Positions 1-12,260 are shown, counted from the first letter of the stretch. The stretch: DNA of 64,000 nucleotides from Rhododendron vialii (GCF_030253575.1 NC_080561.1:709501-773500), one strand, 5' to 3'. Notes: generated by a model from the letters alone, not told the origin. Translations and numbers: made by a program.

Positions 1-344
1 TGCTCTTTAGCCAAGAACGTACAACCTTTGTTACTTGCATTATGTACCAGAATTTTGTTGAAGAAGCAATGCATTTGGTTCTTCCATCAATTCTAAATGT
101 CAAATAATTGTGGCATGCATCCAGTTCCAGGGTAAACGATAACATGACTTATTAAAATGACTAGAGAGTTTATGTCCAAAGTTAGTCTTCCTAGATTGTG
201 TCGTGTTGTTGTGTAAACAAGTATAGTAAGACCTTGTAATCAACAAAACTACGTTTGTTTGTTGTGTTCAACTCTACAATCCTATCCTATATGCAAGAAA
301 TTTACAAACATATATATTGTTCTTGTGTTTTATTCCATTAACAG

Positions 345-482
345 ATAGAAGATGATATTAGGCCATCAGCACTGGTGGTTAATGTCTTGGCAAAGCTCTC
401 CCATATCATTTCTGCATGGGAAATCATCCCTAGTCATGATAGTATTGATGCTGCTTACAAAGATCCTGAAGTTAGACAAGAG
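345..482 (+). pseudogene. Esterase/MAGL-like lid exon (exon 5 type) of a truncated upstream copy
   Basis: The exon encodes 46 residues (IEDDIRPSALVV...PEVRQE), bounded by an acag acceptor and a gtaata donor, both phase 0. In plant caffeoylshikimate esterase/monoacylglycerol lipase-like proteins this stretch follows the ...VAPMCK exon and forms part of the lid region. Here it lies before exon 1 of the next copy, so it must be the tail of a copy lying off the left edge. The exon that should follow (carrying the later lid and then the catalytic Asp and His) is absent. The family call is firm from the ordered motifs; loss of function is inferred. Confidence 0.75.
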
Positions 483-602
483 GTAATAAATATTTTCTTT
501 CCAATCTCGATAGTTGGTGACTTATACAACTTCAAAAATAAGATATTGTCAGGGGGTTTGTGTTTAGTTTTCACATTTGTGTTGTTTTATGACCATTAAC
601 AG

Positions 603-1666
603 GTCTACGAAATTGAAGGAGTCAGATACAAAGAGGTTAGTCCTGTTCAATTCTTGTTTTTTTTCCGTCTTTCCAACAAATGTTGTTTCAATTTTTTCAG
701 AGATTTTGATAAATTGTGAAATACACACTAATTTTTTCTGCCAATAATGAATAATATGCAGGATTTAGTAATGAATTCGAGAGGAATGAAGCTTTTCACG
801 TGTAGATGGCTGCCTGCGAACCGTGAACCGAAAGCTTTGGTCTTTCTCTGCCATGGTTACGGCATGGAGTCCAACATCTCAATGAAAGGTCAATATATTT
901 CTCTTATATCTCTTATCGATACTATTGAATGCCAAAACGGAGACAAAAAGAAACAGAAACAGAGCACCCTACGTCCAGGACCAAAAGGGACTGGAACAAG
1001 GCTAGCAAAGGCAGGATATGGAGTTTATGGAATGGATTATGAAGGGCATGGGAGATCATCTGGTCTTCCGGGATACATACCTAGCTTCGAAGATGTTGTT
1101 ACAGACTGCTCCGACCACTACACAAGAATCTCCGGTCAGTTAGTTTCTGATATTTGAAGTTCCATCATGAGTTTTTTTTTTTTTTTGATCCGCCACCACG
1201 AGTTGTTTGGTAGCATAGAAAATGTAGCAGAAAACAGAGTTCTTCAAAATTCCAAGCAACAAAAAGAAATCGCACAATAAATCTGCCCACGATAATTAAA
1301 AATAGCATGCTGAGAGTAAATTAAATTGGCTGACTTGGTAAGATATCGTTTTGTCGGTTTATTTTGGTTTGAAATGAATATCCAAAAGGCAGTTTCTCTT
1401 TTATGTTTGTAGGAAAAAAAAACAGTTTTATGAGTTTTATATATGATTTTATCAGTTTTTATGGTATAACAATCATTGGGGAATTTGAAGTTTTTGGGGT
1501 GTTTCTAATTGTTGGATTTGGGAATTTTTGAACAGACAGAAAGGAAAACATGAAAAAATCGAGATTCTTGATGGGAGAATCAATGGGAGGAACAGTGGCG
1601 ATTCTATTGCATTTGAAGAAGCCCAACTTTTGGGACGGTGCCATATTGGTTGCACCCATGTGCAAG
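603..1666 (+). pseudogene. Caffeoylshikimate esterase/MAGL-like gene, unit 1, exons 1-4 (incomplete)
   Basis: This is an alpha/beta-hydrolase of the plant CSE/monoacylglycerol lipase-like group, which cleaves acyl esters such as caffeoyl shikimate or monoacylglycerol. Four exons can be read with GT-AG borders and matching phases: 603-635 (YEIEGVRYKE), 762-888 (NSRGMKLF...SMKG), 988-1134 (RLAKAGYGVYGMDYEGHG...HYTRIS) and 1536-1666 (RKENMKKSRF...VAPMCK). The oxyanion-hole motif HGYG and the nucleophile elbow GESMGG are intact. Exon 1 has tac where the family start ATG would be expected, so there is no normal start; an in-frame ATG occurs only inside exon 2. The next in-phase exon, IEDD-type, is 4.3 kb away at 5942, and the exons with catalytic Asp and His are absent from the window. 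I call it a tandem-duplication fragment, probably non-functional, although units 0 and 1 could in principle splice in frame. Confidence 0.75.
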
Positions 1667-2101
1667 GTGTCATGCTTGCCTGGTTAGCATCACACAAAAA
1701 TAGAGAGATCCCAAATATTATCTTTTTTATGGGTTGTTAGTTTTTTTTTTGTTTTTTTTTAAAGAATCACTGTGCTGATTGATTGATTTTTTGTTTAGTC
1801 GTGCATAGATGAATAGGAAAAGCAAAATTGAGAATGATAAGTGATTAAGCAGTTTCGATTGCTTAAACTTGAAGAAAGTATAGACAATGTTGTATCAGTA
1901 AATACTAAATACTCTTTCTATGTTCTAAATCAACTGGAATATAGATGGAATTTCAACAATGCCGTCCACAGTTTCTTATTTTTTTGATAGGCAAAAATTT
2001 TATTCAGAAATCTTGACAAATGGTACATCAAGATGGGGAAAGGGGAATCCAACCGAGTGTTGGATGAAAAGATATATAAAAAAAAGAGAGGGGGAAATGA
2101 C

Positions 2102-2211
2102 GGCCCAGGACGTGTTTTGATAATTAATACCAGTTAAGGACATTTTCTGTATTAACAAATATTCTTAGCATGTCCTTGATGATTTTTAATTATCAAAACA
2201 CGTCCTGGGCC
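2102..2211. repeat. 110-bp hairpin with perfect 26-bp arms
   Basis: Positions 2102-2127 are the exact reverse complement of 2186-2211, with further weaker pairing inside (aaggacat against tgtccttg). The matching place in the second tandem unit (about 7690-7840) has different sequence, so this is likely a small foldback MITE or a lesion-linked insertion. A precursor hairpin for small RNA is possible but not shown. Confidence 0.6.
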
Positions 2212-2214
2212 ACA

Positions 2215-4090
2215 CCCCACCTCCGCCACTCGAACCAATTTGCTGAAAAACACCAGCAACTACCTTACCAGTAGACGAGGACAAAGATTGGTGGTCTGAA
2301 ACGGTGCAAACCTCGAAACAAAATGGGTTCATGAATGATGTAGATATGAAAAGAGGTTGTAGTATTGGTGGAGAATATTAAAAACAAAATGGGTTCATGA
2401 ATGATGTACCAAAACCTCAAAGAGAGAGAGAGAGAACAACAAGAAAAACGAGTTTCAAGAAATAGTGAATGGTCTTATCAATACTCAAATGTACAACTCC
2501 AAAAATTTCAATAGCGCTAATATTCGTCACTGTAGGAATTGAGTTCAAGCTTTTTCCAGTCCCTTCTCATCAATGGACTCATGACGTATATGAAAGAGTA
2601 CGGTTCGTTCAAGAAATTCATGGCATTCCCAAAATTCTAAAAAGAAAGTCATGAAGTTCCATTGATAACATGCTGGGTATCACAGAACCCATGGCCGCCA
2701 GAAATGCTAGCAGGATTCATGCATTCATTTAACTTTCCTTTGTCTGCAACAGACAGACCATAATCTACAGAGCATTATGCATCCATATTTTTTTCTAAAC
2801 TTCATTAGAGAAAACCAAGGTTAAAACCAGTCAGGTAACCAAATACAGAGATCAACTGATTTACAATTCACTGTACCACAACATCACAATCAAAGAGTAA
2901 GAAGGGATTAGTAATGAGCAACAGCAGAGGAGAGTCCACATACACTTTGAAGCTCTCTCAATGCTTTTCTTTTCCTTTGTTGTCGATTGGATTCTTTAAT
3001 TTTATGAAAATGACATTTCTTTGCCGATCAAAAAAAAGAAAACTTAAGACCAACTGATGTTAGCCGTGACAATAATCTGAGTTGTGCACAGTCAAAACAT
3101 TGACGGAAAATTATAGACGACAAAATTGTAATTTTTCCCCCAAAAAAGGAGAAAATACGATGATAGAGGCTCTAAGTATCTCATTCAGCAAACCAGTTGC
3201 CTTTGCCCCTAATGACATGAAGAATTACTGAGGCCATGTGACCTGGATTCTGTTGTATCCTTATTCTGAATCAAAAAACAGACGACAAGAAAAACATAGA
3301 TAATAAGTGAATTTTAATCTGCACAGTCACATTGAATCTATAGCTTAAAAAAGCCACAATAAGCTTTCGCAAGATCCTTTAAAAGAAGAGAAAAAAAATA
3401 CGTAAGTCCAGTTTAGTATAGAACTAACCTTGACATTAGCTGCACAAAGTGCCTATCATCACATTTGACCCCCATAAGTTAGCATGTCTAGTGGTTACTC
3501 AACCAGTGTTCCCATGCATAGCGACAATTATAAACATGCTAAATGTTATTACGATGAAAGGGAAAACAGGAGGAAACAAAATAATAGACAAACAGAACAT
3601 GGCTTCACCAACATTCAAAGAACTTAATCTCACCTTAATACGCTGTAATTTCGCAGACTCCGCTGACCATAATGGTATCACCCACTTAAAACAGATAACT
3701 GTGATATGGTTTTTACGGAATGGAGAGACTACTATCCGAAGATTTAAGCCAGAGATTATATACACTCTTCATATCCACGCACCTCTTTTTTCTTTTCTTG
3801 TTTGCTCTTCATCTCATGAAAAGGATCTATACAGGTGATAGACTTCAAATTAGAAAGGTGCCTAAAATCAGCAAAATCATATAAGAGATTGCTCCATAAC
3901 TTTCTCATAGGAACACAAGTCACAAGGAAAAAGCCAACACAAGCTCCAACAGATAAAAAAAACGTGTCAGCGATCATGCGAATGGACAATGAGGTCCAAA
4001 AGTAAGGAGCAAAAAACTACAATAGTATCATAACTGAAGATATATACTGTAGCATTTCCATAACTGAAAATGTTGCCACAACAGTTCCAT
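2215..4090. other. Spacer with no recognised gene
   Basis: The first ~130 bases match unit 2 at about 7850-7980 (shared ccaatttgctgaaaaacacc). From roughly 2340 to 4090 the two units no longer match. Several short open frames occur here but none resembles a known protein and none has a plausible exon chain. Confidence 0.4.
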
Positions 4091-4093
4091 AGC

Positions 4094-4740
4094 ATAAATG
4101 CAAAATGCAATTAAGTAAACAGATATCCATTGTTGTTCCAGGGAGAGAAAAAACCATAGCAACATTGTTGGAGGTAAAAATACACACCAACTGAAATAAA
4201 GAACAGCAATAGTTCTGACTTCCAAATTTCTAATTTGCCTTCAGGTTTCTTTGCTCAAACTTCAATCCAAAAACCGAAAAGTAGCAAAATTGTATACGAA
4301 GCTCAAAAAGGCTATGAAACATACACCAAAACTTTTGAGGGACAAAAATGTAAACGATAGGAAATTGCATAAATTGTAGCTTGTTTCGATGGCTTGAATT
4401 GAGTTTGCTGTCAAATTTTGAGCACAAATATAAACACCACTAGTACTAATTTTAAGGGGACCGACGAGTTCCATACCAACCATGAACCGACACATCACTC
4501 CAGGGTTCCAAATACCTGCGGGCTCCTTCCCTATGTTCATAATAATCGGTACAGTAATTTGGATCTTTCTTTATGATCGCATTATCATTCCCTCTACTTC
4601 AAAAATTAGAGGAAAGCCCTTTTCGGCTGGTGTAAAAATAAGAATGGGTCTTGAGTTATTTTGCTCTTTCCTGGCCATCCTAGTTGCAGCAATTGTGGAG
4701 CATTTATAGAAAGAGAAAAGCAATAGATATCAATGAGTAT
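4094..4740 (+). pseudogene. NPF (NRT1/PTR family) transporter C-terminal fragment, unit 1
   Basis: The plus frame at 4482-4709 reads MNRHITPGFQIPAGSFPMF, then IGTVIWIFLYDRIIIP, and ends with ...LVAAIVEHL before a stop. This matches the region of NPF nitrate/peptide transporters around transmembrane helix 9, with the family motif FQIPAGS and the LYDR that follows. NPF proteins are ~570-600 aa 12-helix transporters; only ~75 residues are left and no upstream exons are visible. The preceding ~390 bp (4094-4481) is non-coding sequence shared with unit 2 and may be the old intron. It is a duplicated fragment, not a working gene. Confidence 0.7.
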
Positions 4741-5605
4741 TTTTAATTTGTGAAAATAATACAATTTTTGCAAGAAAAAATCAAAAGCTTTTGAACAACT
4801 TACTAGATATCAACGAGTATTTTTAATTTGTGAAAAAAGTGAATTTTTTCGTGAAAAAATTGCATTATTTTTAACACTCCGTTTTGCGGACCGGACAAAG
4901 AATTTGAGATGGAGGGAGTAGTATTTTTGTAGCTTAACTCATTTGACCTGACTAACTGTAATTTCTGGCTCCGCCCTTGACTAGGTGTGGTCCTTAAAAG
5001 AGGGCCATCCCTAACAGGTATTAATATGAGAGATCAACGTGGGATAATTGTAACCAATGAGACTTAGTCTCTCCTTGTATTTCTCCATAATATTATTAGG
5101 CATGACGTTAATCCCTAACAAACTAACCTCCTTATCGGAGTAAAATTCCTCTATATAAACAAGCAAAGCTCTTTTCCTTCCCACAAGTCAGAAACACGAG
5201 AGAGCTTAATTTGTTATTCATATTATTGTTCTTACATATATAGCAAGTGCTCCTTTATATATCTTCTTAATTCCCTGCATCATACGCGGATCATTTTTTC
5301 GTTGTCAATGAAGATGGATTCTCATAAATGGTGACTATCATGTTGGTTGTGAGTTACTCCCTCCGTCCCATTTTGTTAATTAGTCGACTTTTTAACTTCT
5401 CATTGTCCCAAATTGTTTGTTTAGTTTTAGAAGACCAATGAAGAAATCCTATAAAAATACTATTTTACCCTTCTACGAACTTTTCTCACTTAGGAATAGT
5501 ACTCCTTTTAGTTGGAAAATTATTGTTGCAGCGAATTAACAATGGCATCGGGATGGATGGAACCAATTGATAACCGGAGTTTAGTAGTTCTTATCTAGAT
5601 TTAAG
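4741..5605. other. Spacer with ctccctccgtccc-type MITE ends
   Basis: Non-coding junction between the two tandem units. It has a ggagggagta end near 4913 and a ctccctccgtccc end near 5357, the signature ends of Stowaway-like MITEs. A direct repeat (gatatcaatgag/gatatcaacgag ...tatttttaatttgtg) occurs at about 4727 and 4805. No gene seen. Confidence 0.45.
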
Positions 5606-5941
5606 ATAATCTTTGCTTTTTAGCCAAGAACGTACAACCTTTGTTACTTTCATTATGTACCAAAATTTTGTTGAAGAAGCAATGCATTTGGTTCTTCCGT
5701 CAACTCTAAATGTCAAATAATTGTGGCATGCATCCAGTTCCATGGGTATTAAAATGACTAGAGAGTTTGTGTCCAAAGTTAGTCTTCCTAGATTGTGTGG
5801 TGTTGTTGTGTAAACAAGTATAGTAAGACCTTGTAATCAACAAAACTACGTTTGTTTATTGTGTTCAACTCTACAATCCTATCCTATATGCAAGAAATTT
5901 ACAAACATATATATTGTTCTTGTGTTTTATTTCATTAACAG

Positions 5942-7270
5942 CTAGAAGATGATATTAGGCCATCAGTACTGGTGGTTAATGCCTTGGCAAAGCTCTGCCG
6001 TATCATTTCTATATGGGAAATCATCCCTAGTCATGATAGTATTGATGCTGCTTACAAAGATCCTGAAGTTAGACAAGAGGTAATAAATATTTTCTTTCCA
6101 ATCCTGAAGTTGGGCAACCTTCAAAAACAAGATATTGTTAGGGGGTTTGTGTTTAGTTTTCATATTTGTGTTGTTTTGTGTCTATTAACAGGCCTACGAA
6201 ATTGAAGGAGTCAGATACAAAGAGGTTAGTCTTGTTCAATTTTTGTTTTTTTTTTTTCGTCTTTCCAACAAATGTTGTTCCAAGTTTTTCGAAGATTTTG
6301 ATTAATTGCGAATTACACACTAATTTTTTCCTCAAATAATGAATAATATGCAGGGTCGTAATGAATTCGAGAGGAATGAAGCTTTTCTCGTGTAGATGGC
6401 TGCCTGCGAACCGTGAACCGAAAGCTTTGGTCTTTCTCTGCCATGGTTACAGCATGGAGTCCAGCATCTCAATGAAAGGTCAATATATTTCTCTTTCATC
6501 TTTAATCGTTACTATTGAATGCCAAAACGGAGACAAAAAGAAACAGAAACAAAAACAGAGCACCCTACGTCCAGGACGAAAAAGGACTGGAACAAGGCTA
6601 GCAAAGGCAGGATATGGAGTTTGGAGTTTATGGATTGGATTATGAAGGGCATGGGAGATCATCTGGTCTTCCGGGATACATACCTAGCTTCGAAGATGTT
6701 GTTACAGACTGCTCCGACCACTACACAAGAATCTCCGGTTAGTTAGTTTCTAATATTTGAAGTTCCATCATGAGGTTTTTTTTTGGATACGCCACCACGA
6801 GTTGTTTGGTAGCATAGAAAATGTAGCAGAAAACAGAGTTCTTCAAAATTCTAAGCAACAGAAAGAAATCGCACAATAAATCTGCCCACGATAATTAAAA
6901 ATAGCATGCTGAGAGTAAATTTAATTGGCTGACTTGGTAAGATATTGTTTTGTCAGTTTATTTTGGTTTGAAATGAATATCCAAAAGGCAGTTTCTCTTA
7001 CTTTTATGATTGTGGGAAAAAAAACACAGTTTTATGAGTTTTATATCTGATTTTATCAGTTGTTATGGTATAACAATCATTGGGGAATTTTAAGTTTTTG
7101 GGGCGTTTCTAATTGTTGAATTTGGGAATTTTTGAACAGATAGGAAGGAAAACGTTAAAAAATCAAGATTCTTGTTGGGAGAATCAATGGGAGTAACAGT
7201 GGCGATTCTATTGCATTTGAAGAAGCCCAACTTTTGGGATGGTGCCGTATTGGTTGCACCAATGTGTAAG
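5942..7270 (+). pseudogene. CSE/MAGL-like gene fragment, unit 2 (exons in order 5-1-2-3-4)
   Basis: A second copy of the esterase array, highly similar to 345-1666. The exons are 5942-6079 (LEDDIRPSVLVV...PEVRQE), 6192-6224 (YEIEGVRYKE), 6354-6478 (NSRGMKLFSCRW...), about 6586-6737 and 7140-7270 (RKENVKKSRF...VAPMCK). Exon 2 is 2 nt shorter than in unit 1 at its 5' edge. Exon 3 carries a 7-bp direct duplication (tttggag) inside GYGVYG that shifts the frame, and one base is missing at its acceptor. The nucleophile elbow reads GESMGV rather than GESMGG. No later exons follow. This copy is clearly dead. Confidence 0.8.
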
Positions 7271-9589
7271 GTGTGCTGCCTACCTGGTTAGCATCACACA
7301 AAAATAGAGAGATCCCAAATACTACTTTTTTGTGGATTGTTAGTTTTTTTTTTTTTTTTTAAGAATCACTGTGCTGATTGATTTGTAGTTTAGTCGTGCA
7401 TAGATGAAACTAAAGTTAGTTTTTTTTTTTTTTTTAAGAATCACTGTGCTGATTGATTTGTAGTTTAGTCGTGCATAGATGAAACTAAAGACAATGTTAT
7501 TGTGTCAATAAATACTCTTTCCATGGTTAAATCAACTGGATTATAGATGGAATTTCAATGATGCCATCCACATTTTCTTATTTTTTTGATAAATTTTACT
7601 TAGAAATCTTGACAAATGGTACATCAAGATGGTGAAGGGGAAGGGGAATCCAACCAAGTCTTTGGATGAAAAGATTAAATTAAAAAAAAAAACTGTTTGG
7701 ATAAAGCCTAAACACTTCCAAACGGGCTCGGCTCCAAAAATATAACACTTAAAAGGCATGGCCCAAAAGACAGCCAGCCAACCCACACTAAGCCCTAACA
7801 CAGAAAACAAACTCTGACCCTGCAAAACTGGTACCACACCACCACCACACCCCGTCTCCAGCACTCAAACCAATTTGCTGAAAAACACCGGCAATCACTT
7901 TACCAATAGACGACACGACAAAAATTGGTGGTCTGAAATGACGCAAACCCCGTGAGATGCCAGACTCCTTTGATGGCCGCCAAGATGCCGCCATTTCGAA
8001 TCTCATAAACGACCACGAGCCCCCCCTTAGCGTTGCCGTCGGATTGAAAGTTGAGAGAGAGTCGTTGTGGGCTGTCTATCGAACGTAGTCAGGTAATCTT
8101 TATTTTATTCCTGTAGGACAAGTACAAGGTCCATTGAGGAATGCAGGTTGATGCAATGCCTCAAAAGCGCTGCACTTTTCAGTGCTGCGTCTCACCGTCC
8201 AAAAGTATTTTGGATGGTCTAGATTTTAGAATCTAGATCATTGATTGTCGAGACGAACAAACATGATCAAGCACTGCAACTTGCATCGCTCTAGGGGCGC
8301 TCTAGGGTCCCAAGGCTAGTATGTTAATTGGAAGTTGGAACTAGTTCTTTAACCGTGTAAAAACCTCTTGGTACTATGAGACTTCGGTCCTATCCAATCC
8401 CCAATATCCACATCATTTCGTACTAAAAAAAGGAGCCAATTTTTTCAGTCTGCCTCTTTGTATTCTTGTACTAACTCTTTTGAAACAATGTCTACTCCTT
8501 GGGTTTTTACCTTTCTACAATCGAAATTGAGATCCTTGTTAAAGATCATCACCAACTCTAATAGGATTTTCCGGATCTCTCCGGAAACCTCTAGACCATG
8601 CTAGTCTTCCGGAATAATGTGGAGTGTAATAGACCATCCTAGAAGCTTCCGGATTCTACTAGAAGTAGTCCAGAACCTTATAAATAAGGATGAGGTCATC
8701 TATAAGTCATGTGTTTATTTTTCTTTTGTTTATTTTCTTACGTGTATAACCTGTATCTTACTTAAGCCCATTGTTACATACTGGTATGGCATACTCATGA
8801 TTTACTTCGCAAGAGATTGAAAACCTATATTACTCTTCTATTACGGACACATCAGAAATAAAGTGAGTCGTCATTATGTTATTTTGGGTTCTTTTGTTCT
8901 CAAATATTTACTTTTCCTTAAAAAAAAAATTACATTGCCTTCAAAACTGGCATGTGTGAAGGCCAAATCAACATACGGTTTGGCCTTTCAATTGGCAGCT
9001 AGATTGAAGCTGGTGTTGGCTTCAAAAGTGACTATTAGTTGCCAGGTGGGATTTGAAGACTCCCAATGGAATATGCTGTGGAACAAAAATGTTCCAACTC
9101 TTAAAGGCATCAGGGAGAGAGTTAATGGTTGGGTCAGGTATGATACATTTAGGAAGGCGCAAAGGCTAACAGAGATTCTGATGGCTACTAATTTGGATTG
9201 ACTTTTGTCATAGTGAGAAAATAGCTCATTAGTTTTGGAATCAATTTCTTATCCTTGTAAAGTTCTAATTGTGGTAACTGATTCGCTACAGCAATCGACA
9301 TGTTGTCACAAGACATCTATTTTCTCTAGATTAAAAACATTGGATTCATATAAAAAGTATACGACGAAGCCAGCCTTAGAAAAATGAAAAAAAACAAGCC
9401 GGCGCTTAACATGGTACTGACTACCACCGAGATAAATTGAAACACGGTATTGCGCAATATATTCCCTACCCCCAAGGAAAATTGAAACACGGTATTGTGC
9501 AAGTTTTAGAGTGCCAAACACATGCAAACATTATTCATTTTTTTGGGAAGAAGATTTTTTTAACTATTAAAGAGTGAAAAGGGAAACGA
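7271..9589. other. Unit 2 spacer, no recognised gene
   Basis: Includes a 70-bp local duplication near 7342-7490 (agaatcactgtgctgattg twice), then sequence matching unit 1 up to about 7980, then sequence unique to this unit. A 112-codon frame at 8863-9201 (...FRKAQRLTEILMATNLD) and a 67-codon frame at 8617-8820 are open but I do not recognise them. 9425-9505 holds a short direct repeat (attgaaacacggtattg). Confidence 0.35.
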
Positions 9590-10566
9590 TTTGCATAAAT
9601 GCAAAATGCAATTACGTAGACAGAAATCCATTGTTGTTCAAGGGAGGGAAAAAAGTTGGAGGAAAAAATACACACCAACTGAAATAAAAAAACACCAATA
9701 GTTCAATGAATTCCGACTTCCCAATTTCTGATTTGCCTTCAGGTTTCTTTGCTCAAACCTCAATCCAAAAATCGAAAAGTAGCAAAATTATATACGAAGC
9801 TCAAAAAGGCTATGAAACGTACACCAAAACTTTTGAGGGACAAAAATGTAAGCGATAAGAAATTGCATAAATTGTAGCTTGTTTCGATTGCTTGAATTGA
9901 ATCTGCTGTAAAATTTTGTGCACAAATAAAAACACCACTAATGCTAAGGGGACTGACGAGTTCCATACCGAGCATGAACCGACGGCCCACTCCGGGTCCC
10001 GTTTTCATTTGGAATTTGATGAAATAAGTTTGTTGCACACAATAGGGAAGTATATATGGTGAGATGTGAAAACTTACTTATATATTGCAACATTCACGTT
10101 AATTTATGATGGCACCTTCCAATTTCTCCATGCTCATCCATGAACAGACACATCACTCGAGGGTTCCAAATACCCGCAGGCTCCTTCCCTGTGTTCATAA
10201 TAATCGGTACAGGAATTTGAATCTTTCTTTATGATGGCATTGTCATTCCCTCTGCTTCAAAAATTAGAGGAAATCCCTTTTCGGTTGGTGTAAAAATAAG
10301 AATGGGTAATTTTGCTCTTTCTGGCCATGCTAGTTGCAGCAATTGTGGAGCATTATAGAAAGAGAGAAGCAATAGAAAGTGTCTATTACGATAACCCTAG
10401 CGGAGTTGTTCATATGTCGGCTATGATCCTTATACCACAACATTTATTGAGTGGTGTCGCGGAAGCCCTGAACGTGATTGCCTCGAATGAGTTTTTCTAC
10501 TCGGAGTTGCCACATTGGATATGGACAACACAAAAATCATCACTCTCAAGTCTACTTTTCCATTAA
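9590..10566 (+). pseudogene. NPF (NRT1/PTR family) transporter C-terminal fragment, unit 2
   Basis: Homologous to 4094-4740 but extends further. 10141 onward encodes NRHITRGFQIPAGSFPVF, then a stop where unit 1 has TVIW, then a small deletion after KIRMG. The frame 10312-10566 continues with VEHYRKREAIESVYYD, GVVHMSAMILIPQHLLSGVAEALNVI and EFFYSELPH, the typical NPF helix 10-11 region (GVxHMSAxxLxPQxxLxGxAEA). There are no upstream exons. It is a pseudogene fragment that shows what unit 1 lost at its right edge. Confidence 0.75.
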
Positions 10567-12260
10567 CTGACAGCAGTGAACTTTATTAGCCCCTTGTTTT
10601 CCACACAAATCTATGAACAAAGGGTAAGAATAGCTTTTCTCAGTAGCAAAAGACACACTCAAAAGGATCAAGCTTTCCTTCCAATTCAAAAAGAGAAACA
10701 GACTGCCCATAAAATCGTAGGGCAGAATTTGCATAGACTGACATAACAATGCTAGTTTTAATGAAAACCTGAGCATGCGTTTTCCTTGATTGATAACATA
10801 TCTCACTTTTGTATTTATTTATGCAATGAAAGATAGCACCGACTTCACCTTCATTGAAACAAGGTACATATATGGTTGAGTTTCTTTGCTAGCCTGCTTC
10901 AAGAAATGGAAATTCCTAACTCAGACTCATGATTTCCGGCTGCGAAAGTCAGTAGTGCTCAAGTTGAAGTCCAGTTGGTCAAATGGGATTCGTATGGCTT
11001 CACGGAGGTAGGCTCTTTGGCATACATATTGCGGATACAAGAGGTACACGTGGGTTGTGAGAAGGGACCGTGAGAGATGAAGTTCTGACGTCGACAGGAA
11101 CATGACAACAGAAGAAGCTTTAAACAAGCACAACCATTTCTGCAAAGACTTCCAATCCTCCAGTCCAATGCAGTGTAACATAGAGCATCCACTCTCTGCC
11201 AAGGGAAAGCTTCTGAGGAGAGGTTTGGAATGTCCAAAAGCTCTTCGATCCACCGTAAATAGTAGTCCTTATTGTCTTATTGAGGGGGTTTCCGAGGAAA
11301 TTTCAGAAACTTGCGGCCACTAATTCCAGGCTCCATGTTCCTCTGTTCTCTCCTGCTACTGCAACACATTTTTCTAAACTATTACTATCTAATTCCCAAC
11401 TTCTAATGTTTCTACGTTCTCTCCTTCTCCTCTGGCATGGATTCAAAGGGCCCAAAGCATGTCATACTTGAGCATGAACTCGGCAAAAGCTAGATATGCA
11501 TACATACATCTGCGAGTTTTGACAGCATTTTTACGTTAGCTCCAAATATTTGTAGCAACAATGACTTCAAAACATGATAATATACGAGCAAATATTTCAA
11601 CGTTGGCCTATGTACATAAGCACACAATACAATACATGGAAACATACAAATCCGTGAAATGACTGTAATTTCATGATAGCTTGACATAAGTCTCCCATCC
11701 CACTAGTTTGACAGGCCGCAAAGAATTACTCATGGCCGCAAAGAATTGCTCTTAGCCGCAAAGAATTCGCAGCCAAGAGTAATTATTTGCGGCCAAGAGC
11801 AATTATTTGAGGCCACAAGTAATTCTTTGAGGCAGGTGTAATTCTTAGGATCTAACACGTCTGGGAAAATGCCTGGGAGTGTGGAATGGATTCTGAAAGC
11901 AAGGAACTTTGTCATGAGTGATTCTCATTCTTGTATGTGTTTGTTGTTTGGTTGTTTTTTTCCCCTTTCTGTTTTGGGGTATGATCAGCAGCTTGAATTC
12001 ATTTGAGCTGGTTCCTTTGTACAAAACGGTGACAAATTAGGGGGTTGGCATCCACTAACACAAAGCCAACGCTTTATGTTGACTGTGGTTGTTGGGTTTT
12101 TGCCTATGTGGTGTTAATGCGTTGAAAGAAAAATGGAAAAGTGGTTGGTTTGTGGTGTCTTTATTGGCTCCTTGAGATTGGCAAATGCCGGCTGTGCTTG
12201 TTCCATTTTCAAAGAGCATTTGCTTCTTTGCTCCAGAAGGATCTCGGCCATTGAAGAGGT
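10567..12260. other. Spacer with unrecognised open frames
   Basis: No gene recognised. Overlapping minus frames at 10927-11253 and 10959-11237 are open for about 100 codons but resemble nothing I know. The only clear structure is the 20-bp repeat block listed separately. Confidence 0.3.
11713..11850. repeat. Degenerate ~20-bp tandem repeat (ggccgcaaagaattact type)
   Basis: About seven copies of a ~19-20 bp unit follow each other. The first three are in one orientation (ggccgcaaagaatt), the rest reversed (aattatttgcggcc, aattctttgaggc), so the block can also fold back on itself. Confidence 0.6.

Noticed and set aside
8863-9201. 112-codon frame in unit 2
   Set aside because: No recognised family and not present in unit 1; kept only as unrecognised.
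10927-11253. Overlapping ~100-codon minus frames
   Set aside because: Two frames compete over the same bases and neither resembles a known family or has plausible start context.
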